Shown here piece after piece: positions 26,534 to 37,588 of a DNA stretch of 64,000 nucleotides (position 1 is the first letter of the stretch; each line of letters starts with the position of its first letter). The position numbers and the translations under genes are program-made. Source of the stretch: Ferruginibacter lapsinanis (GTDB lineage: Bacteria > Bacteroidota > Bacteroidia > Chitinophagales > Chitinophagaceae); the NCBI RefSeq assembly GCF_020783315.1, contig NZ_CP086063.1, positions 3,274,501 through 3,338,500 of the forward strand, read 5' to 3'. Below the pieces are notes generated by a model. It did no database searches. It saw only the letters and a list, made by a program, of their open reading frames with translations, and was not told the origin of the DNA.

Positions 26534-26591
26534 GTCGGGGTTTTCACAGTTTAGTCTCACTGCAATATTGTTTTAACCGTGAAACCCCGAC
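26534..26591. repeat. Long-loop inverted repeat next to GGCGAAGAA
   Basis: The arms gtcggggttttcac (26534-26547) and gtgaaaccccgac (26579-26591) pair with one bulged base around a 31-nt loop. On the minus strand the palindrome is directly followed by GGCGAAGAA (26533-26525), the flank also seen beside the 24.6, 25.1 and 44.5 kb palindromes. Confidence 0.75.
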
Positions 26592-26719
26592 GTAATGATA
26601 TCCTCAAACACAACATAACCACACTATGACCTGACGCAGACACCCTCTTTTTTGACGCCATCACACCTCATTTGTCAGTGTTTAAATGGTATTTTTGAGT
26701 AACGATAAAAACAAAACCA

Positions 26720-27160
26720 ATGGCACTAATTAATCCTCATATCAACTTCAACGGCAATGCCGAAGAAGCTTTTACGTTTTACAGATCCGTATTTGGCGGA
26801 GAGTTTGCAAAAGTGGTTCGTTTAAAAGATCTGGCAGGCGCCGAATTTCCTGTAGCAGAAAGTGACGAAAACAAGATCATGCACATTGCCTTGCCCATAG
26901 GAAAAACTAATGTATTGATGGGAAATGATGTACCGGAATTCCTGGGAAAAGTAAACGAAAGAGAGAACAGAAGTAAAATTTCAATCAGTGCAGAAAGCAA
27001 GGAAGAAGCGGATAAATTATTTAACGGACTTTCGGCTGGTGGAGAAATTGAAGTACCTATTTCAGACAGCCCCTGGGGGTCATATTTTGGCATGTTCAGA
27101 GACAAATACGGCATTGAATGGATGGTAGACTTTGACCCGAAGTATAAGGGAAAAGTATAA
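26720..27160 (+). CDS. VOC-family (PhnB-like) protein
   Basis: The 146-aa protein has the glyoxalase/bleomycin-resistance fold of the PhnB subgroup: INPHINFNGNAEEAFTFYRS at the N-terminus, NKIMHIALPIGKTNVLMGND centrally, and DSPWGSYFGMFRDKYGIEWM near the C-terminus. It is predicted to be a dimeric metal-dependent or ligand-binding protein. The substrate is unknown. It precedes the arsR-type operon. Confidence 0.9.
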   Translation: MALINPHINFNGNAEEAFTFYRSVFGGEFAKVVRLKDLAGAEFPVAESDENKIMHIALPIGKTNVLMGNDVPEFLGKVNERENRSKISISAESKEEADKLFNGLSAGGEIEVPISDSPWGSYFGMFRDKYGIEWMVDFDPKYKGKV

Positions 27161-27181
27161 GCGAAGAACAACCACTACCCT

Positions 27182-27211
27182 GTTTCCTGTGCCACAAAAC
27201 AAGGCGAAGAA
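27182..27211. repeat. Half-copy of the 74-bp palindromic repeat
   Basis: The 30 nt gtttcctgtgccac... through aaggcgaagaa match the right arm plus right flank of the 24592/25096 repeats with three mismatches. The left arm and loop are missing. It sits 21 bp after the VOC gene. Confidence 0.7.
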
Positions 27212-27286
27212 AATTACCAACCCTACTATACTGCTGTAATTCACCCTTCCATTCCGGCACAGATCACAAAAAAGAATGCAAAAAAC

Positions 27287-27327
27287 TTGCGTAGCCAAAT
27301 AACGACACTTATATTTGTAGCCAAATA
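27287..27327 (+). promoter_or_regulatory. Promoter and putative operator of the ArsR-type operon
   Basis: A -33 TTG (27287-27289) and a -7 box TATATTTG (27310-27317) are 20 nt apart. An 11-bp direct repeat, gtagccaaata, occurs at 27291-27301 and 27317-27327, one copy between the boxes and one over the expected start site. The second is followed by gctac, giving a short dyad. This is a plausible autoregulatory site for the ArsR-like protein whose ATG is at 27336. Confidence 0.55.
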
Positions 27328-27335
27328 GCTACACA

Positions 27336-27656
27336 ATGAATTTAAGAAGAGATGTATTTCAGGCCATCGCAGACCCTACAAGAAGGGCCATACTGCTGTT
27401 GGTGGCGTCACAATCAATGACAGCGGGTGCCATAGCAGCCAACTTCGATACGGCAAGGCCAACCGTTTCTAAACACCTGCAAATACTCACCGAATGCGAA
27501 TTGCTTACTCCCACGCAAAGCGGCAGAGAGATCTCCTATCACATCAATGCAAAAAAAATGAAAGAAGTTTCCGACTTCATTGAGCCATTCCGTAAAATGT
27601 GGGACGACCGGTTCAACAAATTAGAATCAGTAATGAAAAAATACAAAAGCAAATAA
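27336..27656 (+). CDS. ArsR-family winged-helix regulator
   Basis: The 106-aa protein has the SmtB/ArsR HTH pattern: [40 protein letters not shown] (recognition helix), [20 protein letters not shown]. There are no obvious CxC metal ligands, so it is probably the subtype that pairs with SRPBCC (AHSA1) proteins. It is 1 bp from the downstream SRPBCC gene, so the two are translationally linked. Confidence 0.92.
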   Translation: MNLRRDVFQAIADPTRRAILLLVASQSMTAGAIAANFDTARPTVSKHLQILTECELLTPTQSGREISYHINAKKMKEVSDFIEPFRKMWDDRFNKLESVMKKYKSK

Positions 27657-27657
27657 T

Positions 27658-28122
27658 ATGGAACTGAAAACAAAGATACATGCTGAAGATGGCAAACAGG
27701 ATCTGCTGATAACAAGAGAATTTGAGCTGCCGCTGGAATTATTATTTAAAGCATATGTGGAGCCGGACATCGTTGAACAATGGATGGGAACAAAAGTGTT
27801 GAAACTGGAAAATAAAAGACACGGCAGTTATCAATTTGAAACAACCGATCCTAAGGGAAACAAACATGGCTTCAATGGAGTGATACATGAGTTTGTTCCC
27901 AATCAGAAAATCACACGAACATTTGAAATGGAGAACACGCCTTTTCCTGTTCAGCTCGAATTCTTAGCGTTTGAAAAACTCACCGACGATACCAGCAAAC
28001 TTACTATGCAGATCATATATAGATCGATAGAATCGAGGAACCAGATGCTGCAACTGCCTTTTGCGCAAGGCATCAATATGGCACATGCCCGGTTACAAGA
28101 CATCGTAAACAAATTAAAATAA
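27658..28122 (+). CDS. SRPBCC (AHSA1-like) domain protein
   Basis: The 154-aa protein starts MELKTKIHAEDGKQDLLITR, with the family's REFELPLELLFKAYVEPDIV and EQWMG segments, then GSYQFETTDPKGNKHGFNGV and ARLQDIVNKLK at the end. The START-like cavity binds a hydrophobic ligand that is unknown here. The ArsR-SRPBCC pair is common in Bacteroidota. Confidence 0.9.
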   Translation: MELKTKIHAEDGKQDLLITREFELPLELLFKAYVEPDIVEQWMGTKVLKLENKRHGSYQFETTDPKGNKHGFNGVIHEFVPNQKITRTFEMENTPFPVQLEFLAFEKLTDDTSKLTMQIIYRSIESRNQMLQLPFAQGINMAHARLQDIVNKLK

Positions 28123-28129
28123 ACACCGT

Positions 28130-28519
28130 ATGACAAAAAGAAATAAGATCATCTATTGGGTTGCTACGCTATGGCTTGCTTTAGGGATGGTATCAACCGG
28201 AATAGTGCAGCTAATTAAAATGAAAGAAGAAGTGGCCATGTTTACTCATTTAGGCTACCCTATTTATTTACTCACTATACTGGCCATCTGGAAATTCCTG
28301 GGAGTAATAGCAGTCCTTGTTCCTAAATTCCCTTTGTTAAAAGAATGGGCCTATGCAGGATTCTTCTTCGCTATGTCGGGTGCTATCTTTTCTCATATAG
28401 CTGTTGGTGATGGTACTAAAGAATTTTTCGGACCAACATTATTACTGATTCTAACAATGATATCCTGGTATTTCAGACCGGCGGATAGAAAAATAATTTC
28501 AGTTAATTTTAATAAATGA
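28130..28519 (+). CDS. DoxX-family membrane protein
   Basis: The 129-aa protein has four hydrophobic helices (IIYWVATLWLALGMVSTGIV, YLLTILAIWKFLGVIAVLVP, EWAYAGFFFAMSGAIFSHIA, TLLLILTMISWYFRP), and GLYALA-type DoxX features are visible in the second helix. It starts 8 bp after the SRPBCC gene and overlaps the following gene by 4 bp (ATGA), so it belongs to the ArsR operon. Confidence 0.88.
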   Translation: MTKRNKIIYWVATLWLALGMVSTGIVQLIKMKEEVAMFTHLGYPIYLLTILAIWKFLGVIAVLVPKFPLLKEWAYAGFFFAMSGAIFSHIAVGDGTKEFFGPTLLLILTMISWYFRPADRKIISVNFNK

Positions 28520-29100
28520 ACAACATGAACCCCAAGGTTGATTTCTATTTTAGCAAAGACAAATGGCAGCAAGAGATCGGCTTATTGCGAAAGATCGTTC
28601 TCGACTGTGGACTCATTGAAGAATTGAAATGGGGCTCTCCTTGTTACACTTTTGATAAACGCAATATTGTTTTAATACACGTATTTAAAGAGTACTGTGC
28701 AGTATTGTTTTTCAAAGGAGCATTATTAAAAGATACCGGGCATATACTGATACAACAAACAGCAAACGTGCAGGCAGCACGGCAGATACGCTTCACCAAT
28801 GTGAAGGATATCGTTAAAATAAAAGCTACCCTTAAAGCTTATATTTATGAAGCCATTGAAGTAGAAAAAGCCGGCTTAAAAGTAACTTTAAAAAAGACGT
28901 CGGAATTCAATATCCCTGAAGAATTCCAACAACAGTTAAATAAAAAAGCGGGGTTAAAAAAAGCTTTCAACGCATTAACACCGGGACGGCAAAGAGCGTA
29001 TATTTTTTATTTCTCTCAACCCAAACAATCCAAAACCCGTGAGGCAAGGGTTGAAAAATGCATCCCGGATATTCTAAACGGAAAGGGATTAAATGATTAA
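28516..29100 (+). CDS. YdeI/OmpD-associated family protein (DUF1801 + OmdA-like)
   Basis: The 194-aa protein has an N-terminal DUF1801 part (GLIEELKWGSPCYTFDKRNI, HVFKEYCAVLFFKGALLKD) and a C-terminal OmdA-like part (FNIPEEFQQQLNKKAGLKKA, LTPGRQRAYIFYFSQPKQSK, RVEKCIPDILNGKGL). It overlaps doxX by 4 bp. Cytoplasmic; molecular function unknown. Confidence 0.88.
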   Translation: MNNMNPKVDFYFSKDKWQQEIGLLRKIVLDCGLIEELKWGSPCYTFDKRNIVLIHVFKEYCAVLFFKGALLKDTGHILIQQTANVQAARQIRFTNVKDIVKIKATLKAYIYEAIEVEKAGLKVTLKKTSEFNIPEEFQQQLNKKAGLKKAFNALTPGRQRAYIFYFSQPKQSKTREARVEKCIPDILNGKGLND

Positions 29101-29153
29101 TATCTAGTCAAAAATAAAAATTTAAAAAAGACCATATCATCAATACCAAAAAC

Positions 29154-29720
29154 ATGAAAAGCAATAAAAAGAAATTATCATCTGAACAAAATGATGAACT
29201 ACTCCGCATATTAAAAGCCCGTTTTGAAAAAAACATGCAACGTCATAAAGGACTTGATTGGGCAGCAATACAAGCAAAACTAAAAGCCGATCCCGGAAAA
29301 CTTTGGTCACTCGACGAAATGGAAAGCACCGGCGGAGAGCCCGATGTTATTGGCTTTGATAAAAAGACTGATGAATATATTTTTGTTGACTGCTCCGCAG
29401 AAAGCCCTAAAGGCCGCAGAAGTATTTGTTATGATCATGAAGCATTAGAATCAAGAAAAGAACATAAACCTGCAAACAGTGCCATTGAAATGGCTGCCGA
29501 CATGGGCATTGAACTTTTAACAGAAGAACAATACCGGGCATTGCAGCAATTGGGAGAATTTGATACTAAAACCTCCAGCTGGCTCACAACACCACCTGCC
29601 ATCAGAAAACTCGGCGGTGCCATTTTCGGAGATCGTCGCTTCAACACTGTTTTTGTATATCACAACGGCGCAGAATCTTACTACGCTGCAAGAGCATTCC
29701 GTGGAGTACTGAGGGTGTGA
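29154..29720 (+). CDS. DUF4256 domain protein
   Basis: The 188-aa protein has the conserved DUF4256 signatures: LLRILKARFEKNMQRHKGLD, LWSLDEMESTGGEPDVIGFD, YIFVDCSAESPKGRRSICYD, and GGAIFGDRRFNTVFVYHNGA with AESYYAARAFRG. Soluble; function unknown. It is on the same strand as the ArsR operon, 53 bp downstream. Confidence 0.9.
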   Translation: MKSNKKKLSSEQNDELLRILKARFEKNMQRHKGLDWAAIQAKLKADPGKLWSLDEMESTGGEPDVIGFDKKTDEYIFVDCSAESPKGRRSICYDHEALESRKEHKPANSAIEMAADMGIELLTEEQYRALQQLGEFDTKTSSWLTTPPAIRKLGGAIFGDRRFNTVFVYHNGAESYYAARAFRGVLRV

Positions 29721-29809
29721 TTTGAAGATTTGGAGATTTGAAAATTTGATGATGTACTAATGGTTTCTCATTCCTTATTTTTGGCTACTTCCTAATTTCA
29801 AGCAGGCAT

Positions 29810-30328
29810 ATGAAATTATTTCTTTTACTACTCAGCTGTTTTCTACTAATCATTTCTTGTAAAGCACAGAATGCTACGCAGTATCATTTTGTTGAATTCA
29901 GCACAATTTACCAATCAGGGTTAGTTGATAAGTCTGGTGATTTGATACTTTTAAAACGCAAAGAGAACCAGGCCCCTTTCAGTTTCGAAAAATATTGCTT
30001 CGCATTAGGCAAACAAAAACTTGCCAGCTATAATGAAGTATTGGATACTTTGTGCAACAGTTTTGAACTTTATGCTGTTCGTTTCTCAAAAGACTCATCC
30101 GGAACAACCACTAAAAAATTATTGGACCAACGTTCTTCCTTTGAAAAAGAATATTTGATAAAAATGGATCAAACCAGGAATACAGGCCCCGTGAATGCGC
30201 TACTGATCAAAGTATTTAGTCTTGAAATTGCAACCGTTAAATATAAAGTGTTACATGCTGTTTGCCCTTATTACAAAGACGAGTGTGTTGCAGAAGTGAG
30301 CGAGATAACGTTAAAAAACATCCGCTAG
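29810..30328 (+). CDS. Hypothetical lipoprotein
   Basis: The 172-aa protein has a signal MKLFLLLLSCFLLIISC with a lipobox at Cys17 (LIISC-KAQ). The mature part (HFVEFSTIYQSGLVDKSGDL, KLLDQRSSFEKEYLIKMD, HAVCPYYKDECVAEVSEIT) does not match a family I know. Two Cys near the C-terminus could form a disulfide. Confidence 0.65.
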   Translation: MKLFLLLLSCFLLIISCKAQNATQYHFVEFSTIYQSGLVDKSGDLILLKRKENQAPFSFEKYCFALGKQKLASYNEVLDTLCNSFELYAVRFSKDSSGTTTKKLLDQRSSFEKEYLIKMDQTRNTGPVNALLIKVFSLEIATVKYKVLHAVCPYYKDECVAEVSEITLKNIR

Positions 30329-30354
30329 ATCCGGCAGGAAGGATAAATAAATTA

Positions 30355-30383
30355 TCCCATTTTGGGAACTTTTATTATCTTTG
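30355..30383 (+). promoter_or_regulatory. Promoter and putative operator of higBA
   Basis: The -7 box TATCTTTG (30376-30383) lies 15 nt before the TTG start of the toxin. Upstream is a short dyad, TCCCA-ttt-TGGGA (30355-30367), where a -33 element would be expected. It fits autorepression by the HTH antitoxin. Confidence 0.45.
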
Positions 30384-30397
30384 TCAAAAGGCAAAGG

Positions 30398-30691
30398 TTG
30401 AGAATTATCGCAAAGAAAATTTTAAGAGACTTCTGGGAGGTGCATCCAGACAGTGAACAGCAATTAAAGGCATGGTATCAGGAAACTGCAAAAGCCGAAT
30501 GGACAACTCCGAATGAAATAAAAGCCGAGTACCCAAGTGCAAGTTTCTTACCAGGCAACAGAATTGTATTTAATATTAAAGGAAATCATTACAGGCTGAT
30601 AGTAAAAATTAACTACGACTATCAAATGATTTGGATTCGCTTTATTGGCACACATGCCGGGTATGATAAAATAAATGCTAAAACAATTTAA
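30398..30691 (+). CDS. higB: HigB-family toxin (RelE-like mRNA interferase)
   Basis: The TTG at 30398 gives MRIIAKKILRDFWEVHPDSE, the usual HigB N-terminus; the frame upstream has only a poor ATG extension. The 97-aa protein contains WTTPNEIKAEYPSASFLPGN, NRIVFNIKGNHYRLIVKINY and the C-terminal MIWIRFIGTHAGYDKINAKT. The conserved IRFIGTHxxYD matches the HigB_toxin family, which cleaves mRNA on the ribosome. It is 1 bp upstream of the antitoxin gene, in the toxin-first order typical of higBA. Confidence 0.92.
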   Translation: MRIIAKKILRDFWEVHPDSEQQLKAWYQETAKAEWTTPNEIKAEYPSASFLPGNRIVFNIKGNHYRLIVKINYDYQMIWIRFIGTHAGYDKINAKTI

Positions 30692-30692
30692 A

Positions 30693-31049
30693 ATGAACAT
30701 TAAACCAATTAGAACAAAAAAAGATTACGAACAAGCTCTTGAAAGACTTGATGTAATTTTTGATGCAAAAAAGGGTACAAATAAAGGTGATGAGTTAGAA
30801 ATATTGGGAATGTTAATTGAAAAATATGAAAATGAAAAATTCCCAATAAACTTCCCCGACCCTGTAGAAGCAATTAAATTCAGAATGGAGCAACTTGGAT
30901 ATAGTCAAACAGATTTAGCAAATGTTGTGGGACTAAAAAGCCGGGCCAGCGAAATTTTAAATCGGAAAAGAAAACTTTCACTTGAAATGATCAGACAACT
31001 TCACGATAGGTTAAATATTCCTACCGAAGTTTTAATCCAAGCTTACTAA
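30693..31049 (+). CDS. higA: HigA-family antitoxin (XRE HTH)
   Basis: The ATG at 30693 (MNIKPIRTKKDYEQALERLD) directly follows the toxin stop; an earlier ATG at 30675 overlaps the toxin. The 118-aa protein has an N-terminal toxin-binding helix region, then an XRE HTH (EAIKFRMEQLGYSQTDLANV, VGLKSRASEILNRKRKLSLE). It neutralises HigB and probably represses the operon. Confidence 0.93.
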   Translation: MNIKPIRTKKDYEQALERLDVIFDAKKGTNKGDELEILGMLIEKYENEKFPINFPDPVEAIKFRMEQLGYSQTDLANVVGLKSRASEILNRKRKLSLEMIRQLHDRLNIPTEVLIQAY

Positions 31050-31081
31050 GGCTGCTTCTGGTAACATCCACTGCGTAAAAC

Positions 31082-31119
31082 AACAAGAAGGTGGTATGTT
31101 GCCAAACCACCTTCTTGTT
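31082..31119. terminator. Hairpin between convergent higA and katG
   Basis: The arms aacaagaaggtggt (31082-31095) and accaccttcttgtt (31106-31119) pair perfectly over 14 bp with a 10-nt loop. The following T-run is weak on both strands, but the position between convergent genes supports a bidirectional terminator. Confidence 0.7.
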
Positions 31120-31137
31120 ATGCATTCAATATTAAGA

Positions 31138-34078
<2,941 letters not shown>

Positions 34079-34825
34079 ATGGATAAATTGAATAAAGTAG
34101 CTAAAGTCACCCTCATATTCTGGGTGATGAAGATTGTTGCTACAACTTTAGGGGAAACACTGGGAGACTTTATTTCTATGACCCTTGATCTGGGGTATAC
34201 TATAGGAATAGGAATTACATTATTATTTTTTTTGATCATTCTCCTTACACAACTCTCTGTCAAAAAATATATCCCCGTAATTTATTGGTCAGTGATCGTT
34301 GGCACAACTACTTTAGGCACAGAAATCTCCGACTATATTGACAGGTCTCTGCATCTGGGATATGCCCTCGGCAGTTTGATACTCATCTGTTGTTTACTCT
34401 TTTCTTTGTTCTTATGGAACAGGCGCTACAAAGATCTTAGTGTATATCCTATAGCAGAAAGATCAAAAGAAATTTATTATTGGGTAGCCATTCTTTTCTC
34501 CAATAGTTTAGGAACAGCATTCGGAGATTTTCTAAGTGATAATATGGGGTTAAGCTATTTATCCGGCGCATTGATTACTGGAATCATCATCGCAATAGTT
34601 GCGTTACTTCATTATTACACAAAGATCAATCACATACTTTTATTTTGGATAGCATTTATTTTTACCAGGCCCTTTGGTGCAACTTTTGGCGACTTCCTTA
34701 CAAAGCCATTATCAAAAGGAGGATTAGACCTCGGAACTTTACCCTCTTCTTTAGTGTCAATCGCAATTTTGATGATGCTCATTTTTATTTCGCATCGACA
34801 AAATAACAGATCGATCCCGGCATAG
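34079..34825 (+). CDS. COG4705/DUF347-type membrane protein
   Basis: The 248-aa protein has about eight transmembrane helices in four repeats, each carrying a motif near TTLGETLGDFISM, TTLGTEISDYIDRS, NSLGTAFGDFLSDN or RPFGATFGDFLTKP. This LGxxxGDF repeat is characteristic of the COG4705/DUF347 family. Function is uncertain; some relatives have been linked to metal transport. Confidence 0.85.
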   Translation: MDKLNKVAKVTLIFWVMKIVATTLGETLGDFISMTLDLGYTIGIGITLLFFLIILLTQLSVKKYIPVIYWSVIVGTTTLGTEISDYIDRSLHLGYALGSLILICCLLFSLFLWNRRYKDLSVYPIAERSKEIYYWVAILFSNSLGTAFGDFLSDNMGLSYLSGALITGIIIAIVALLHYYTKINHILLFWIAFIFTRPFGATFGDFLTKPLSKGGLDLGTLPSSLVSIAILMMLIFISHRQNNRSIPA

Positions 34826-34935
34826 GTGATCTTGGTTTGTATCTTGTATCCTTACCAGTATAAAACACTGATGTAAAAAAACAAGGATATCATTTCTGCA
34901 AAAAAACAATAGTATCTTTATTAGCAATTTTCAAT

Positions 34936-35817
34936 ATGTCAAACATCAATCTTATTATAGAAGAGAGAGCCACTAGCATTGGCAAATTCATGGTAGGACG
35001 TTTACTCCCCTTCCGGCAAAAAAGAATGGTAGGTCCATTCATTTATATCGACCATATGGGTCCCGTCAAAATGAATGAACGGGAAAATTTTGATGTGCTG
35101 CCACATCCGCACATTGGGTTATCCACGCTTACGTTTTTATTTGAAGGAAATATCATGCATCGGGATACACTGGGTACAGAGGTAGAAATAAAACCCGGAG
35201 CTGTAAACTGGATGACGGCAGGAAAAGGCATTGTTCATTCTGAACGAACACCTGAATATTTACGCCATTCCGATAAGAACATGCATGGCTTACAGATCTG
35301 GGTGGCGCTGCCGAAAGAACTGGAACAAATAGATCCCTCTTTTTTTCATATCGATAAAGAACAGATCCCTGCCTGGACCGAAGGAAGTCTCCAATTTAAA
35401 TTAGTGGCCGGCGAAGCCTTTGGCAAAAGATCTCCCGTACCTGTCTATAGCAAACTCTTTATGATCGAAATAAAAAGCACAGAAAAACAAGAGGTGGATA
35501 TAAGCCATGCATTATATGGCGAATCAGGTTTGTATATTCTCGAAGGAAATATTGAAAGCGATGGCAATGTGTACGAACCAAAACAATTATTGGTAGCAAA
35601 AGATGGAAGCCTTTGTAAATTTACCATCGGAGCAAATAGCACCATTTATATTTTTGGTGGCGAACCTTTTCCGGAAGAAAGATTGATCGATTGGAATTTT
35701 GTTGCTACCAACAAAGAACTCATCGATGAAGCAAAGCAAAAATGGGCAGCGCAACAATTTGATAAAATAAAAGGTGATGAAACAGAATTTGTACCCTACC
35801 CCTCATTAAAAAAATAA
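34936..35817 (+). CDS. Pirin-family bicupin protein
   Basis: The 293-aa protein has N-terminal pirin features: GRLLPFRQKRMVGPFIYIDH, metal ligands in LPHPHIGLSTLTFLFEG, and the HSERTPEYLR segment with LQIWVALP. The second cupin lies at about 180-245. Pirins are iron proteins, and some have quercetinase activity. It is 4 bp upstream of an OsmC gene, so the two form a redox-stress-like operon. Confidence 0.93.
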   Translation: MSNINLIIEERATSIGKFMVGRLLPFRQKRMVGPFIYIDHMGPVKMNERENFDVLPHPHIGLSTLTFLFEGNIMHRDTLGTEVEIKPGAVNWMTAGKGIVHSERTPEYLRHSDKNMHGLQIWVALPKELEQIDPSFFHIDKEQIPAWTEGSLQFKLVAGEAFGKRSPVPVYSKLFMIEIKSTEKQEVDISHALYGESGLYILEGNIESDGNVYEPKQLLVAKDGSLCKFTIGANSTIYIFGGEPFPEERLIDWNFVATNKELIDEAKQKWAAQQFDKIKGDETEFVPYPSLKK

Positions 35818-35821
35818 CAGC

Positions 35822-36217
35822 ATGGCAAGCGTATCATCCAACATAAAAAAAGAGTTATACAAAATTGAAATAACATCTCCATCAGGCAATGTGGTGATTG
35901 CTGATGAACCAATAGCCAACGGAGGAAAAGACCTCGGATTTTCTCCAAAAGAATTATTAGCATCCGCATTGACCGCTTGCACAAGTGCAACAGTGAGAAT
36001 GTATGCCGACAGAAAAGGATGGCCGTTAGAAGAAGTGAATGTTGAGGTAGAACTGGAATATATCCAGGAAACCAACAAGACAGTGATCAATAGAAAAATA
36101 GCATTCGTCGGGAATTTGGATGATGCACAAACAGCAAGGCTCTTATCAGTGGCCAATGCCTGTCCGGTGCATAAGATATTAAGCAACCCGATAGAAATTA
36201 ACACTACAATTAAGTAG
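35822..36217 (+). CDS. OsmC-family protein
   Basis: The 131-aa protein has GKDLGFSPKELLASALTACT (peroxidatic Cys about residue 56), SATVRMYADRKGWPLEEVNV, and RLLSVANACPVHKILSN with the second Cys in the CPVHK motif. The Cys pair reduces organic hydroperoxides. It is co-transcribed with pirin. Confidence 0.94.
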   Translation: MASVSSNIKKELYKIEITSPSGNVVIADEPIANGGKDLGFSPKELLASALTACTSATVRMYADRKGWPLEEVNVEVELEYIQETNKTVINRKIAFVGNLDDAQTARLLSVANACPVHKILSNPIEINTTIK

Positions 36218-36283
36218 GCAATTTTAAATATGCATGAGCGCTTAACATTTAAAAGTTCTAACAGACCATGCCCCAATACATGA

Positions 36284-36424
36284 TTCACAACCCGTTTTAT
36301 CGACATTGCAATTGGTAGTTTTATTGGCGCTATCGGAGGATGGATATTGTTTAATGAGAACGTTCACTTCATCACAAAAAAACAGGTAAGAAAAGCCAAA
36401 GTGATCTTGAAGCAAAAAGAGTGA
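36284..36424 (+). pseudogene. Remnant of a membrane protein C-terminus
   Basis: The open frame after a stop at 36281-36283 encodes FTTRFIDIAIGSFIGAIGGW and then ILFNENVHFITKKQVRKAKV before a stop at 36424, with no start codon. A single hydrophobic helix followed by a basic tail resembles the end of a polytopic inner-membrane protein (FUSC/YccS-like helices look similar). It appears to be a 3' fragment of a lost gene. Confidence 0.45.
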
Positions 36425-36460
36425 TTTTGAAGCAAAAAGAGTGATTTTGAAACAAAAGAG
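36401..36460. repeat. 20-bp tandem repeat, three copies
   Basis: Units gtgatcttgaagcaaaaaga (36401-36420), gtgattttgaagcaaaaaga (36421-36440) and gtgattttgaaacaaaagag (36441-36460). The 20-bp period breaks frame, and the repeat supplies the stop of the gene remnant. Confidence 0.85.
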
Positions 36461-36472
36461 TAATCTTTTAAT

Positions 36473-36679
36473 AGTAAATCAATTTAAGAATATAACATAA
36501 TGTAGAATTACCAATGCTCAGTTTACAGTAGTACAAAAGCTTAATCAGGGAACCAACCCCAAAACGGGATGTAATCGTTTTGGGGCGGCTTTTTTGGTTA
36601 CTTTTTTTCCGCAAAAAAAGTAACAGAAGAGCATCTGCAAATGAAATCACTTTTATTATAATTTTCAAACTGATACACT
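36473..36679. repeat. MITE-like structured repeat, solo copy 2
   Basis: It aligns without gaps to copy 1 at an offset of 2852 bp. The right terminal motif aactgatacact (36668-36679) is intact; the left (agtaaatcaatt, 36473) has decayed. The same internal hairpins (ccccaaaacg/cgttttgggg with loop ggatgtaat) are present. Confidence 0.85.
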
Positions 36680-36771
36680 CCCATCTTTTGATGGAGACAA
36701 AGTGTATCATTGATACGCCGTCTGTATAACCCCAAACACTTTTTCCTCTGTACAAAAATAGATGTACATCC

Positions 36772-37485
36772 TCATCGTATATCACTTTCTTCAGGTATCG
36801 GCAGGTCTATTGCAAAATCGGTCAGAAAATGTTCTCTTGCAATAGTATAAAACCAGATCACATCTTCAATATCATCATGCCCATGTGTATCCGCTAATTT
36901 AAAAAGCAAAAGATAGAGCAAACCTGCTCCCGACATATGATGTATTTTATTATCAATATGACGCAATCTTTCTTTCTGTGGGATATCTCCATTAAGGGAA
37001 TACTCACGAAATAATCCATACGACATATCATGCAATTCTATAGTACGGTAAATTCTTTTTTTATGATCGGGCAGATGTTCAATATCTGCACCAAATATTT
37101 CCATCGCAGCTATCAGGCTTACCAGGCCATGCCGCTTGTGTGCAGGCTTGCCCGTTAGCGGATGTGGGATCAATACCGTTTTATCTTCTTCTGTTTTACC
37201 AATATCATGCAGCAAGGCAACTATCTTCAGCTCGTTCCTCACTTGTTCTTTATCAAGATCCAATTGCCGTAAGATAGAAAACATTCTTCCGTAAAAACCT
37301 TCTTCATGTTTATTAAAGATGGCATCGATAGTATCATAAACTGCCAACAAATGATGAGAGAGCATTACCCCGCTGGTATTACTATGATGACTATCCACCA
37401 TATTTTCAGCCTTTACCCACCAACCGGAATCTCTCACCTTTTTTTCCAACAGTTGCGGATCAAAGTCTGCTTTTTTCATGTTCAC
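36772..37485 (-). CDS. HD-domain phosphohydrolase
   Basis: The 237-aa protein has an HD domain: SHHLLAVYDTIDAIFNKHEE, KIVALLHDIGKTEEDKTVLI (the HD dyad and Lys), and HPLTGKPAHKRHGLVSLIAA, then RTIELHDMSYGLFREY. It is predicted to be a metal-dependent phosphohydrolase acting on nucleotides or RNA. Starts at 37485 and 37479 are equally possible. Confidence 0.88.
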   Translation of the reverse strand: MNMKKADFDPQLLEKKVRDSGWWVKAENMVDSHHSNTSGVMLSHHLLAVYDTIDAIFNKHEEGFYGRMFSILRQLDLDKEQVRNELKIVALLHDIGKTEEDKTVLIPHPLTGKPAHKRHGLVSLIAAMEIFGADIEHLPDHKKRIYRTIELHDMSYGLFREYSLNGDIPQKERLRHIDNKIHHMSGAGLLYLLLFKLADTHGHDDIEDVIWFYTIAREHFLTDFAIDLPIPEESDIR

Positions 37486-37588
37486 GTATTGATTATTTCA
37501 GTAGTTAAAACTAAATGTTTTTCCGGTTCATTATTTATAAAGTTTTATTCCATTCTATTTAAGACCTTTGCCTGATAAACAATAAAAT

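Larger units (their letters stand above)
25708..26719. other. 1-kb intergenic repeat region
   Basis: No convincing gene is visible. The region holds two imperfect TGGTC palindromes (25808-25831 gccgt...acggc and 25902-25916 ctggtc-aga-gaccag), a 45-bp tandem repeat (25964-26368), a minus-oriented terminator-like hairpin (26424-26445), a palindrome shared with 44.3 kb (26477-26510) and a long-loop inverted repeat (26534-26591). Confidence 0.8.
36218..36771. other. Intergenic region with gene remnant and MITE-like repeat
   Basis: It holds a startless membrane-protein tail (36284-36424), a 20-bp tandem repeat x3 (36401-36460) and MITE-like repeat copy 2 (36473-36679). No intact gene is seen. 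Confidence 0.75.

Noticed and set aside
37500..37588. Guanidine riboswitch upstream of the SugE-like gene
   Set aside because: The 88-bp spacer shows no ACGA/ACGR-type paired hairpins of the known classes.
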